From NCBI RefSeq assembly GCF_001411555.2, contig NC_049901.1, positions 33,118,838-33,182,837 of the forward strand: 64,000 nucleotides of DNA, given 5' to 3'. The position numbers and the translations under genes are program-made. Below, one piece after another: positions 1 to 11,597 of this stretch. The notes below the pieces were generated by a model. It was given only the letters and a program-made list of their open reading frames with translations, made no database searches and had not been told where the DNA came from. Position 1 is the stretch's first letter. Each line of letters opens with the position of its first letter. The DNA is from Juglans regia. Lineage: Eukaryota; Streptophyta; Magnoliopsida; Fagales; Juglandaceae.

Positions 1-1
1 A

Positions 2-2159
2 CAAATTGAGGAGTTTAGGCAAGCAGTTGAATTTTGTGGCCTTAATGACATTCACTCGCAGGGACTAAGCTTTACATGGTCTAATAATAGGGCTGGCAGG
101 GAATTCACAAAGGAAAAGATTGATAGAGCAATGGGAAATAAGGAGTGGAATGATATTTTCAAACATAGCTCGTGCACTGCTCTTGCAGCAGTTAAATCTG
201 ACCATTCACCACTCCTCATTGAAACATGCAGAACAAGCCACAAGAGAAGGAAAAGAAGAGTGTGCTTCAGATATGAGATGGCATGGGAGTTAAAGGAAGA
301 ATGCCATAAGGTAGTCAGTGAGGCATGGAGGAGGGACAATAGATCAAGTTATGAGGACAGTGACCTGAGAAAACAACTAGATACTTGTCAACAGGAGCTG
401 CTGGCTTGGAAGCAGAAAACAAAGAAGCAGCAGAACTTGAACATCACACAGGGATTACAAAGCATTGGGGAATTACAAGAATCTGGCTCAGGCAATCATC
501 TTGCTTGCATGAAAAAGGCCCAAGAGGATGTGGTGTCTGCTATGACAGAAAATGATCTGAAGTGGCGCCAAAGGGCAAAACAACACTGGCTCAAACATGG
601 AGACAGGAACACTCGTTACTTTCATATGCAGGCAAGCCAGAGATCTGAGGAGTTTCAACATTGCTTTACTATCTAAGCAAGGGTAGAGAATTTTACAAAA
701 TCCAAACTCCTTGGTGGGCAGGATCCTAAAGCAGAAGTATTTCAGCAAGGAAGGGTTGTTAGAAGCTAAAGTGGGGTCAGGGCCATCCTTTGCCTGGCGA
801 GGCATTCATGCAGGGCTAAGCTTGTTAAAAGAAGGTCTCATATGGAGGGTGGGGAATGGCCAACATGTTAACATATGGTCAGCTAAATGGCTACCTTTTT
901 CACCTCCATATAAGATTCAGTCTATCCGAGAAGTGGATTGTTGGTGTGAAAAGGTTAGTGATCTGATTGACCCCCAAGTGCAGCAATGGAAGGAACCACT
1001 CCTACAAGAGCTATTCACCCAACAAGAAATAACCGATATTAAATCAATACCGATTAGCATGAGGGGGAGAGAAGACAAATTAGTGTGGCAATTCACTACA
1101 AATGGGCTCTATACTGTCAAGAGTGGGTACCATCTCAGTAAAGCTTTGGAGTGTGCTCAGGAAGGGGAGACCTCAGGTAAAGAAAAAGAAAAACAGGCTT
1201 GGAAAACTATATGGAAGCTAAGAGTAACCCCTGCTACCAAGATGTTCCTATGGAGAGCATGTAATGAGGCATTACCTACTCTAGCAAACCTAAGAAGGAG
1301 GAAAGTGGTGGAACACAGTTCATGCTTGACCTGCAAGCAGGAGGCAGAAACCTCTGGACATGTTCTGTGGGGATGCATTGCTGCTAAAGATGTGTGGGGT
1401 CAGGGAGTGAAAAAGGTGCAAAAGCTATCCGTGCAAAGTGATCTGATTTTTTATATATGGTCCAGACTCGTTGAGATACTCAGTCTAGAGGAACTAGAAG
1501 AAGTGGCAGAAACTATGAGGGGCATATGGACTAGAAGGAACAATACCCTTCTCGGAAAAGAATTCAAACACCCAAATGCTCTCCACCATCTGGCCAAAAC
1601 AGAACTGGTGTTATATAGGGAAGCTCTCGCAGAGGACATATGGGCCAAACTCACAGCTAATGCAGGGTTTCCAAGGTGGTCAAAGCCTGAGGAGGGGTTA
1701 TTTAAAGTCAATTGGGATGCTGTTGTAAATCAAAAGGACAGGAAAATTGGAATTGGAGTCCTTATCAGAGATCACCATGGTTGTTTTATTGGAAGCTTAC
1801 AGGCTCACAGAAATCTCAAAGGATCCTCCTTTGATGCTGAGGCATACGGTATGCTCCTAGCTGCAGTTTTTTGCAAAGAGGTTGGCATTACACATTTTTG
1901 TCTGGAGGGTGATTCAAAGCAAGTGGTGGATTTATTGAAGAATTACACAAAGAATGGGAGTTTGGGTGGCTGCCTGGTAGAAGATGCAAGAGAGATTCTG
2001 AACTCATATGCTTGTTGGTCAGTTACACATACAAACCGAGAAGCTAATATGGCAGCACATCATCTAGCAAAAACTACTTTTGTTTGCTCAGAGGATATCT
2101 ATGCTTTTGAAACATGCCCCTCGTATATCCTACATATAGTCACAAAAGAAATGTTGTAG
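2..2159 (+). pseudogene. LINE ORF2 remnant with reverse transcriptase deleted
   Basis: This is a non-LTR (L1-type) retrotransposon ORF2 that enters from the left window edge. Bases 2-640 encode the end of the endonuclease domain (motif SDHSPLL) and the linker before the RT (WLKHGDRNTRYFH). At about 639 the text jumps to RDLRSFNIALLSKQG, which in the LINE at 33.9-36.4 kb of this window comes after the whole RT domain. The RT core is therefore missing. The downstream frame (639-2159) has one internal stop, TAG at 684-686, where a Trp codon is expected. It then carries the zf-RVT cysteine region (about 1200-1400) and an RNase H domain (about 1705-2075, with NWD, AE, EGDS and a final His). A short 3' UTR ends in poly(A) at 2238-2251. 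It cannot encode an active protein. Confidence 0.9.
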
Positions 2160-2259
2160 TGTTTCTTTTACTCGATTATGTTTCCTGAAGTTTGATGTAT
2201 TTGACATCTTTGATTAATGAGATCAGTTCTTTCATCAAAAAAAAAAAAAAATCAAAACT

Positions 2260-2616
2260 CTTTATTAAAAAAATTCTTTTAGTCCAAAAAGTAATTCTTT
2301 CACAATGCTTTAAAGCGTCCATAAAAGAATTTTTTTTATAAAATAATGGAAAAATGCTATGGAAATCCTTTTCATTTTTTTACATTTTTCAAGCATGCTT
2401 TTAAGAATAGCAATTCAATTACAAAAAAAACAAATCCATTATAACATACCTTGTTTTTTGTAAACAATGAATAAATATTTCAAATTATAGATCCTTTTTT
2501 TAATGAAAAAGAACTTGTCGAACACATTAGAATAAAAGAATCAAGCAATTGCAAACTTTTCTATTGAGATTGAACATGTAAACAAATGAATAAAGAAAAT
2601 TAAATAATAACAAACA
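2260..2616. other. AT-rich noncoding stretch
   Basis: This stretch lies between the LINE poly(A) tail and the start of the Tat-like LTR. It has A- and T-runs and no reading frame of interest. I see nothing else in it. Confidence 0.6.
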
Positions 2617-3326
2617 TGTAGGGGGATTTTTCCCACTAAGCTCAAGAAGTCCATAATTGGAAGGAAGTAAGACTAAAAGTCTGGCCCAGAGTAACTAGCC
2701 CCTAATCCAGTCGACAAGAAGGCTCCTATGTACACAACTTGCAGGAGGGATTGTGCTATAAAGGATGGGACTCGTCGATCTGAGGCCCCCTCGAGCAATG
2801 TACAGTCCTTGAGTGTGTGCCCACACAGCAGACGTGATATATGGGGAGCCCTTGATCTACTGACAGAGAAGAGATTAAAGGACCAAATGGAAGATAGGTT
2901 GAGAGAAGGAAGTCAGATAATCACGCCGCATTAATGGCTCTACCACCCGGACAACACGCCACATTAATGACGCCGTCACAAAGTCACACCACATTAATGA
3001 CGCCATCGTAGAGCCACGCTGCACTTAAAGATTCTGATGCAAGGAATAGTAAGGGAGACACGGACGTCATGGTAGCAGGCACTATCTGCTCTCAGGCCTG
3101 TAGTATAAATAGTAGATCTTAGGTACGAGAATATCTCTCTGATTCTTAAACTCTCTTACTTATTTACTACCTTCTAAGAATATTTACTAACTTTGACATC
3201 GGAGGTTACCTAGCCCCAAGGCAGCTCTCTTAAAGCAGCAGCCATTTCTACCTTGTGCAAGGCCCATTTTTTAAAACATTAGTTGTCAGAGCCTGGCCCA
3301 AAGGTGTGTGAAACACGACGTTAACA
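2617..3326 (+). repeat. Probable 5' LTR of a Tat-like Ty3/gypsy element
   Basis: The 710 bp stretch begins TGTAGGGGG and ends TTAACA, i.e. TG...CA. It holds a TATA box (TATAAAT at 3104-3110) and three copies of an ATTAATG-containing short repeat at about 2920-3005. It is followed by TTTGTGGGATCG, which resembles a decayed form of the primer-binding neighbourhood of Tat elements. The gag frame opens 85 bp downstream. No matching 3' LTR was found, so the right border is inferred from the TG...CA rule and gag position. Confidence 0.6.
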
Positions 3327-3410
3327 ATGATGTCATTTGTGGGATCGTAATAAATCTTGCGTGTCCTTCTCATGCCTGTGACAACTCGTTCCTAACAACT
3401 CAGGAGAGAC

Positions 3411-5227
3411 ATGGTAGACGCCATGGAAGTAAGGTTAAAAACCATGGAGGATTGGGTAACGAAACTAACCGATGAAGTATAGACACTCAGCAAGAAAAAC
3501 GAAGAGCTCAGAAAACCCCAACAGGAGCAAGACGACACGGAAAGATCCTGCAACAATGAGTAAAAAGGATCTCGAAATGCCCAAACGGGACTTAAAAAGG
3601 GAGAGGCATAAAAAAAATGCAGGATGAACTCTACAGCCTCAAAGGGAAATACGAGGAGATAGCAAGAAAGTCAATGGTAGACCAATTACTCACAAGCACG
3701 GGTCTACCCTATATTGAAGATGTAATGGTGGTGCCTTTGCCACCAAAGTTTAAAGTCCCCACTATGGAGATTTACAATGAAGAAATAGACCCTTTCGAGC
3801 ACCTGGAAACATTCAGGGCTCACATGATGCTGCATGGCTTCTCAGGGGAAATAGCTTGTAGGGCATTTCCACTAACTCTGGAAGGGCCAACACATGTGTA
3901 ATTCAGATCACTAGCACCTGGATCGGTGGATAGCTTTGCGAACTAGCTAGACTGTTCCTAACCCAGTTCATGTCCAGTCGGAGGAGGCGGCGTCTGGCTG
4001 CATACCTCCTCACTATCAAACAAACAGAGGATGAAAGCCTGAAATCCTACTTAGCCTGGTTCAACAAAGAGCGCTTGACCACCGATGACCAAGATGAGAA
4101 AATAACCTTAGTGATGCTTCTATGGGGGTCTGGCCACGCTCCCAGTTTATGGCAAAGCTAGCCAAAGGACTCCTGCGACATTGCGAGAGTTTGGCTGATA
4201 ACTTCATCAACGTGTAAGACACTCTCGTTGACAGAGCCACAAAGGAATGAAGTAGAGCACGCATAGAGAAAGGAGAAGGTCTCAACCAAGGCCAAGCCTT
4301 ATGAAAAAAGAGGAGAAGGGCACCCAAGAGAAGAGGCGAGAGGAAATCCTGCCAAAGGGATCTAAACCACGTTTGCCAATCAAATGGAAAACAACCGGGG
4401 AACAATGCGCTACTACTGCACTTACCATCGGTCCACCTCACACAATACCGAATACTGCTTCTCCCCTGGAGGCAGGAAGAAATATGCAGAACAGCAAAAA
4501 CAATGCCACTCCCCAGCCAGAAGGCAAGAGCAAGAGAGGAGGAAAAGGAGTCGGGACCAAGGTGACCGAAATAGACGGGTGAGCAATCTTCAACAACAAA
4601 TGGCAATAAGAGAACCACCGTCCGGTCGCCCCTGTTCTCCACCAAGGCAGGAACCCCCTTGGGAAAAATCGAACCATAGTAGGAGGATTTCTAGGCAGGG
4701 GTGTTACCTCTTTGAGAAGGAAAGCACACGTCGAGCGAGCCCGATGGCACGAAGTGTACTCGGCCGATTATCATCCCACCAAACAATGGAGGGGTGACCC
4801 TATTTCGGCAATCTCGTTCACAGAGGTTGATGAAGAAGGGGTCATGTACCCCCACGACGATCCCTTAGAGGTCACTATGCTCGTCGCCAACTTCACTACC
4901 TGCAAAATCCTCATCGACAATGGGAGCTCCGCGGACATCCTGTTTTGGTGAGCCTTCGCCAGGATGGGTAATGAGACCGCCTAGCTGCAGCCCGCCCCCA
5001 TGCCCTTGAAAGGTTTCTTCGGGAGCATTGTCCAACCTGTGAGAACCATCACGCTATTCGTCCTGGTGGGGAGTAGCCCCTACACAACCCTTATTATGGT
5101 TGACTTCTTGGTAGTGAAGACTCCATCGGCGTACAACGCCATCATTGGAAGGCCCACCCTCAATAGCTTAAGGGCCATCACGTTGACCTACCACCTCAAA
5201 ATGAAGTTTCCAACTTCCAAGGAGTAG
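3411..5227 (+). pseudogene. Ty3/gypsy (Tat-like) gag-protease remnant
   Basis: A degraded gag starts at an ATG at 3411 and runs through several frameshifts and stops. Recognisable parts are a charged N-terminal coiled coil, the gag core around 3740-4160 (PLPPKFKVPTMEIY and a later SRRRRRLAAYLLTIKQ), and a Cys/His knuckle near 4400 (YCTYHRSTSHNTEYC). The retroviral-type aspartic protease lies at about 4850-5200, with active-site text ILIDNGSSADI and the later NAIIGRPTLN. Reverse transcriptase, RNase H and integrase do not follow; the sequence passes straight into tandem repeats. The form of gag and the DNGSS protease motif point to the Tat/Ogre side of Ty3/gypsy. The copy is dead. Confidence 0.85.
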
Positions 5228-5642
5228 TGGATGTCCGAGGAGAGCAGGTCTCAGCAAGAGAATGCTACGTCTAGGAGCTAAAACAGAAAGATGAAGGGCC
5301 CACCTCGGACGACAATAATAGAACAAAGTAGGCTGCACACCGACGAAGAAACTGCGGCAGGCCTTCATCTACAACTCACCCTGCCAGTTTCGAGGGGGGA
5401 AAGGGGTGGTTGGCGCACGGCTTTGAAATGAAGAATGGGCGACGATCTCCTCGAACCAAAATTCTGTGTCCCTAAATGTTGTAACACCTCTTCATCTAGT
5501 TTGTATTTTCATTTTTATTTAATAAAAAAGTGACTTTTCAGGACAATGCAAAACATCTGTTCCATGCTTTCATATTACCAATAAGGCGTCAACAATAAAA
5601 TGCACAGCTAACGAAATCTATTACAACAAAATCATCAACAGA
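5228..5642 (+). other. Post-protease degenerate segment of the Tat-like element
   Basis: A short continuation of the polyprotein is readable to about 5430 with many stops. An A/T-rich patch with AATAAA-like text follows near 5519. No pol domain is visible. Confidence 0.5.
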
Positions 5643-6744
5643 TTACCTCCCCACAGGGCACCGTAGGGAAAGGTAGGCCCAAGGGTTGTCTTATTTCTCC
5701 TGCAACGTAGTGGGGGTCAGCCTTTGGTTTCCCAAAGATAAAAACTTACCCTCCTTTTGGATGTCAACAGGCGAGTGCGGGGCCAGTCACAAACTGCCTG
5801 AAATTACTTCCCCACGGAACACTATAGGAAAAGGTCGGCCCAAAGGTGGCCTTATCCTTCCCGTAGAGGAGAGTCGGATCGGCCTCATGGCCCCCTTGAA
5901 TGAATTACCCCGACCTCCACCGTGACCAACAGTGGGATCAGCAACAGCCTGACCCAGCACTTACCTTTCTTGTAATATCAACAACCAAGAGCGGTTCCAA
6001 TGACAGATTGCCCGAAAAACTTATCTCCTTGCGATACTCAATAGGGAAAGGTCGGCCTAAAGGTGGCCTTATCCCTCCGGCAGAGGAGAGCAGGTCCTGC
6101 CTTCGAGTCAGCCCAAAAAATTTACCCTGGCTCCAATCACGGTGAAGAGCTGTTAGCCAACTCACTATCTGAACTTACATCCCTGTGAGATACCATAGGG
6201 AAAGATAGGCCTTAAGGTTGCCTTATCTCTTTCGAGACAGAGTGCGGATTAGTCCTCAACTACCCGAAATCAAAAACTATATATTTCTTGTAAGTGTCAA
6301 CAGGCGGGAGCGAGTAAAGTAACAAACTGGCTGAATAACTTACCTTCCCACGGGATATAAGGGGAAAGGTAGACCTAAAAGGTTACCTTATTCCCCCGCA
6401 TAGGAGAGTAGGTTTAGCCCTTGTGGTGACTCAAAAACTTACCCTGACCTCCACTACAAGCAAAGAGTGGGTCTAGCACCAGCTTGACCCAAAATGTTAC
6501 ATTTTCCTATGATGTCAACGAGCGGGAGTGGGTCCAATAACAAAAAAAGGCTGGCCTAAAGGCAGCCTTGGCCCTTATCCCCCCCGCAGAAGAGAGCGTG
6601 TCTTGCCTTCAAGGTGGCTCGAAGAACTTAGCCTACTCCTATCATAGTGAAAGAGCAGATTGCCCCAATGGCGACCCGAAGAAGTTACCTCCTTAGCGAA
6701 TAAAAAATGGCGGACTAATTTGAGGTAGCCTGACCCCTCCCCAA
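5643..6744 (+). repeat. Degenerate tandem repeats, units of about 155-215 bp
   Basis: The text TTACCTCCCCACGG... followed by TAGGGAAAGGTCGGCC and a CCTTATCCCTCC(C)GCAGAGGAGAG block recurs. Units start at about 5643, 5804, 6021, 6175, 6340, about 6540 and 6685. Each unit also carries a block like TGTCAACAGGCGGGAGCGGG. Unit length varies through indels. Tandem repeats in the 3' untranslated part are a known feature of Tat-lineage elements, and the position after gag-protease fits that. Confidence 0.8.
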
Positions 6745-7012
6745 TGGAAAAGAATAATCTCCAGAAGGAAATCAAGGACCCGCAAAAGGCTGCACAAGCA
6801 TCAGTAAGCAAGAAACAAATCGAGGTGATAAACTCCCCAAAATACCGAGACAAAAGATACAAGCAAAAGCAACAACAGCACACAACAGAGGGCAATAAGA
6901 ACGAAACAAAACAAAATAAAAAATAAGAAAAAGGGGGGGTGAAAAATAGAAATATAGCGAGGAAAATGCGGAAACCATACAACCAAATACACAAAATCAT
7001 TTTATTAATTAT

Positions 7013-7140
7013 GCAGGATTACAAGAAGCAAGTTACATCATAAAGCTGCATAAAGCCGTAGGATAACAAGGAGCAAGTTACATCATAAAGCCACATAAAG
7101 CTGCGGGACTACAAAAAAACAAGTTACACCATGAAGCTTA
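7013..7140. repeat. Three tandem copies of a 45 bp unit
   Basis: Units begin at 7013, 7058 and 7103 and share CAAGTTACATCATAAAGC, with small substitutions in the third copy. No coding potential is seen. Confidence 0.8.
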
Positions 7141-8734
7141 TATATTCAACAAAACAGGTTTCAGTACTTGACCCTAGACCTAGACTGTAAAACGGCCAGG
7201 GAACCTAGATCGTAAAGCAGCCAAAAGACCTCATTGTTCTCAGACCCATCTAAAACAGGATAAGTTGTTCTTTGACAACGATGAAGATACCTCCAAGAAT
7301 CAGAAAATCTCAGAGTTGATTTCAACGTTGAGAACCGCTTACCCGACGAAGGCCATTCACCACTGCAATGAAGGTCATTCACCACTGTAACCAAGCCCGA
7401 TCAAATTATGCTATGTGCGAGCAGCAAGTTGTAGAGAATGGCTTCGAAGTCGAGCCCCATAAGCAAAAAGGCAATAACAAGTGAGGCATAGTAAGTAAAA
7501 AGGCAAGAACGAGAATAAGGAGTCCGAGACCCCAAAAACAGAGGATTGGCGGTTCCACCCTATGGCACTCAAGCTACCATAGCCAACAACGGCCTTAGCA
7601 ACACCAGAGGACTTATCGCCCACTAAGGTGTCAAGATTTCGTCGAAGCCATGAAAGATAAAAGAAAATGCAAAGGAACCTCGGAAGAAAAGCAAAGGAAA
7701 ACAAGGAAGTGAGAACTCAAGCAGCAGAGCAAAAGTCACAGAATAAAGGAGAAAAGACAGAATGAGTATAATGGATTTCCTAATGCAGAGGAGGGTCCTC
7801 ATATAGACGGGGTTAACGTTTGGCCTCCCAAGATGCCATAACATCACGTATCACCACGTGCCCCCCTATAGAACCAGAATCCCTTAATTATCACAACCGC
7901 TGCAGAGCATATCTACTGATACGATGTGCCAAATTAATGGCTATGAAAAACGGAGCGATGACGCAGAAATTGAAGGGGCACCATTCAATGTGGAAGCGTA
8001 ACTGGCATTGTCTTGCCATGTAGGCGAGATACAAGCGGCCACTCAGCATGCAGCATGGCGGGCCGGGAACTTGACAAGAGGTGGGGTCAAAAGAAATAAG
8101 AAGAATTCCTCCCAGACCCATCTGGGAAGAATTGGCGGGATAACTACAATGAATTTGTCCCCACTGCATAAAGCCCACTGGGCCTCAAGCCAATACCCAG
8201 CTCGAGGGACGAAACATCTGCTAGGGAAGGGTGCCGAGTAGTCCATAGGGCAAATCAACCTAACAGTCTATGGCCGCTTTCAGAACCCAAAGACTTACAC
8301 AGAACGCGACAAGAAACGTGGAGGGAAGGAACTAGTACTAAAGAAACGAACAAAAGGCTATGAGGCTAGCAGGGTCGAAAAAATTAAAACTGGATGCCAA
8401 CGGGATGTGTCGAGAATCTTTGAAAACTCGATCAAGCATAACCGTCCAAATAACAAAGTACAGTACAATTGAAAGTGATGGTCGTGTTACGAGAACAACT
8501 ATCCATAAAGGATAAGCAATCATAGCATAACCGACCAGCGGGCTAGGAAGGAGCTCTACGGACCCTTTCACCTTGGTTCCATAGGTTGGCCACCAAAAAC
8601 AAAACACAGAGAGAGAGAGAGAGGCAAAGGACAAGACATAAAGAACAAGATATGTATGCTAATCAGTATGTATTTATACAAGTCAATGGGTGACAGAGTG
8701 CGGATACATAAGTGTGCCAAAAAAAAAATCTTCT
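7141..8734. other. Retroelement-like noncoding DNA
   Basis: No convincing gene is present. On the minus strand there is a G-box-like CACGTGG (near 7857), an ATTAAT-rich block and TCTATATGAGG near 7805, followed by a pyrimidine-rich leader. This resembles an LTR U3/R in minus orientation, but no second LTR copy is seen. A (GA)n run lies near 8605-8625. The 98-residue minus-strand frame at 8338-8634 is hydrophobic, matches nothing I recognise and is probably noncoding. Confidence 0.4.
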
Positions 8735-9616
8735 TCAACTTTGGAAGCCAAGGACACCGATCTCAACGGCAGCAAAAGCAGGATTGATCGGCTCTACAAC
8801 TGCTAGCGCAGGAGCAACTAGACCGGGGAAAGCGTCATGCATCTCTTTCTTTCCTAAGTCACGGTTAGTTTGAAAGGCTACCTCGTTGGTAGGAATATTG
8901 GCAAGCACAAGCCTCTGAAGGTACTTGGTGAAGGATCTCGAATGTAGCTCCGGACTCATCAGAAGGAATGCCCACATTGATCTGCGGCCATCAACGACCC
9001 CACGTCCCCATGCTTCATCACGAAGTCTCGGGAACTACTTCAGTTGCCCTTGCAGACAGAGGGTGGCATCCTGAAGACTTTGGTTCAGTTGCTCCAACCA
9101 TTTCTTCTCCTCTCGCTTTCGGGATAAGTCGTCCTGAAGACTTTGGTTGAGCTGCTCTAGCTGGGTCTTCTCCTCTTCCCATTTCTGCTTGTGCTTTTGC
9201 TGGTGACGCTCCAGCTTCTTCGCTCTTTTGCGCTCATCTGATAGGTCAAGTCTTGACCTCTCAAGTTTGCACTTCCACTGTTCTTTCTCCTCCCTTTCAC
9301 AGTGAGCATGATCCAAGTTCTTCTGAACGGCTGCCTCCAGGTCATCTACAATGAAAGCCGCAAGTTGAGAAGTACCCTGGCAATACAAAGGAAAGACTAA
9401 GAAAAATGAAGAGAAAAAGAAAAATAGGAAAATGCAGTAGAGCAGTGATCGAACCTCATGGGAAAAACTAAACAGGCACTCAACGACTCGACCGATGGCC
9501 TCCTCTCGACTCCCCTCCATGGCCACTCGGGACAAAGAAGGAAAAGCTTCTGCAAGGCCTCTGAATTCAGGAAAACCTATAGAAACTTTTGGAGAAGCAA
9601 GCAGATCCTGGCTCAA
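8735..9616 (-). pseudogene. Minus-strand coiled-coil ORF of retroelement type
   Basis: One minus-strand frame stays open from about 9740 down to 8735 except for a single TAG at 9035-9037. It encodes a Pro/Gly-rich start, a long Glu/Lys/Gln/Leu coiled coil (EEKTQLEQLNQSLQDDL and a near repeat), and a C-terminal piece SFTKYLQRLVLANIPTNEVA. A 78 bp stretch (9377-9454) has a GT start, a pyrimidine-rich end and CCAG, like a small intron. It encodes an odd run of Phe/Leu if translated. Antisense extra ORFs between pol and the 3' LTR are known in Tat-lineage elements, and this one lies downstream of a Tat-like gag. It could instead belong to a second, minus-oriented retroelement. Function unknown. 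Confidence 0.5.
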
Positions 9617-9932
9617 ACCCCCTGGATGAGGGCCAGTTGCAACATCAGGAGGGAGTCCCCCTGCTGGATACTTGGCCTGGGTGAATGGATCATCGTGCGA
9701 ACCCTCATCGACTGTATCACCGCGGAACCTCCACCCCCAAGGAACTCAACTCAGACAAGTAGGTTGAAGACTAGACCTCTTGGGCCATTGTCGACTAAGA
9801 TAGGCAGAAAGGAAATCCCCTTCTCATGAGGGGCGCCCTAGACAGGGAAAACCGCAGTGGCTGGCGAGGTGACTAGAAGTGACCGGTGATGTGGCTGGGT
9901 TCCTGAGCAGGGGAGGTGCGACGTCGTGAGAG

Positions 9933-9936
<4 letters not shown>

Positions 9937-9968
<32 letters not shown>
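9937..9968. repeat. (GA)n microsatellite
   Basis: A near-perfect GA dinucleotide run of about 32 bases. Confidence 0.95.
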
Positions 9969-9972
<4 letters not shown>

Positions 9973-11439
9973 TGTTAAACCGAAAACAACCAAGAGGGAG
10001 AGGAGGCTAGCAGGGGTCGTGGGCTTACCGGAAGGGAATGGGTGCGACAGAAAAAGATGGCCGGCAAACTCTGTGTCATCAAAGAGGTAGTTCGGTGTCT
10101 CTTGAGGTGGCTACCGTGGAAGAGAGTCGACGGCTCTATTTTGGACGTGGAAAGCAGAGGCTCACCAAGATGAATCCGTGAAGAGGGTGGTGCACGGTGA
10201 GGCTTACTGTGTTGGGGGGCTCTTGGCCTTGCATGGTGGTTGAGAGTGGGGGAAGGGCTCACGGTATGGAGGAGTTTCAGCAGTGGGGTGGCACATGGTT
10301 TCTGTAAGGCAGTTGCATTCCTTTGTGGGGCTAGGCAGCGTACATGGAGGGGAAAGCTTCAAGGGAGGTTTGTGGCTTGGAGTTTTCTCTCCATGCAGAA
10401 GGGATAAGCGTAAAATATATATGTAGACGATTGAGAAACAAAAGGAAACCTAGAGGAATAGAGACGTGCATGTGCATGGGAGTGAAGACGTGCGAAATGG
10501 AGAAATTGATCATCAACTGAGTTGGTTTCCATTAGAATACTAACAACTAACACTGAGAGACGTATGGGTTTTGGAGGTGTATTGTGTTTATTTTTGATGC
10601 TAAAAACAAGAGATGAGGTTCGGTGGAGATAGGAAGAGCTAAGAATTGAATTCAAACCGAAACTCTAGAGGGATGAAAAATCTAATAAAATCTAGTAATA
10701 ATTATCAGAATTAATAATAAAACAAAAATCTAGTAAATTCAACAAAATTATAATAGTAATTATTAAAATTAATAAATGTAAAATCTTATAAAATAATAAT
10801 AATAATAGAATATTTATAGTTATAAGAAAAAAATACATAAAACTTATCTTATGGCCTAATCTTAAGATCGGTTTGTTACAACGGATGCTAACTTACTGTC
10901 AGGATTGAGAGATTTTTCAGTGGAAAGGAGAAAACATAGTCACTTTGGCTTTTTCGAACCCCTTTCCCTCACTGATCTCCATATGCCTGTAACCCACCTC
11001 CGTTCCCAAAATTCAATCCAAACACAATACTTTTGTTTTTTTGAAATGGATAATACATTTCTGTTGCTGTAATGCAAAGAGCAGATTGTCCATTTTTTTT
11101 TCCGACCCATCAATAATTGTTAATATTGACCTATTTATATTTTGGGATTGGAAATACAATAACAAACCACGTTAAATAATCTCTCATATAATTATAATGA
11201 TATATATTATAAAAGTAATTTTCAATTTTTAGAATTACAGCCTTCTATAAATTTTGAAAATGTCAAGAATAATTGATTAATTTAACCTCAAAAAATTATT
11301 TTATTTTAATTATGTGATTTTAATATTTATTGGGATATGTAATTTATTATATACTATTACTTAATATAAATATATTTATAAATAATACTTAATCATTACA
11401 AACACTATGTAATAATTGATGGAACTTACAACTATCAAA
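9969..11439. other. Noncoding, becoming AT-rich
   Basis: Minus-strand frames near 9975-10655 are Pro/Ser/His-rich and show no domain. After 10660 the sequence is very AT-rich with T/A runs. I see no gene, RNA or element boundary that I can defend. Confidence 0.5.
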
Positions 11440-11597
11440 TCCCCAAAAGTTAAAATCATCTCATCTCACTTTTAAATCCAAACATACAACTTTTTAAAAA
11501 TCATTTCATCTCATCTCAACGTAACAATCTCATTACTATTTATAAATCATCTCTACTCGTCTCATCTTATCTCAAATCACTATCCAAACAGGGCCTA
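11440..11597 (-). mobile_element. MITE with GTTTGGATAGTGAGATGA-type end
   Basis: The segment is rich in TCATCTCA repeats and ends CACTATCCAAACAGGGCC. Related ends occur at about 13130, 33400-33600, 52960-53095, 57186-57592 and 58130-58335. The left edge is approximate. Confidence 0.6.

Noticed and set aside
5643..7140. CRISPR-like repeats
   Set aside because: Units are long, degenerate and lack unique spacers of equal size. They are tandem repeats of a plant retroelement.
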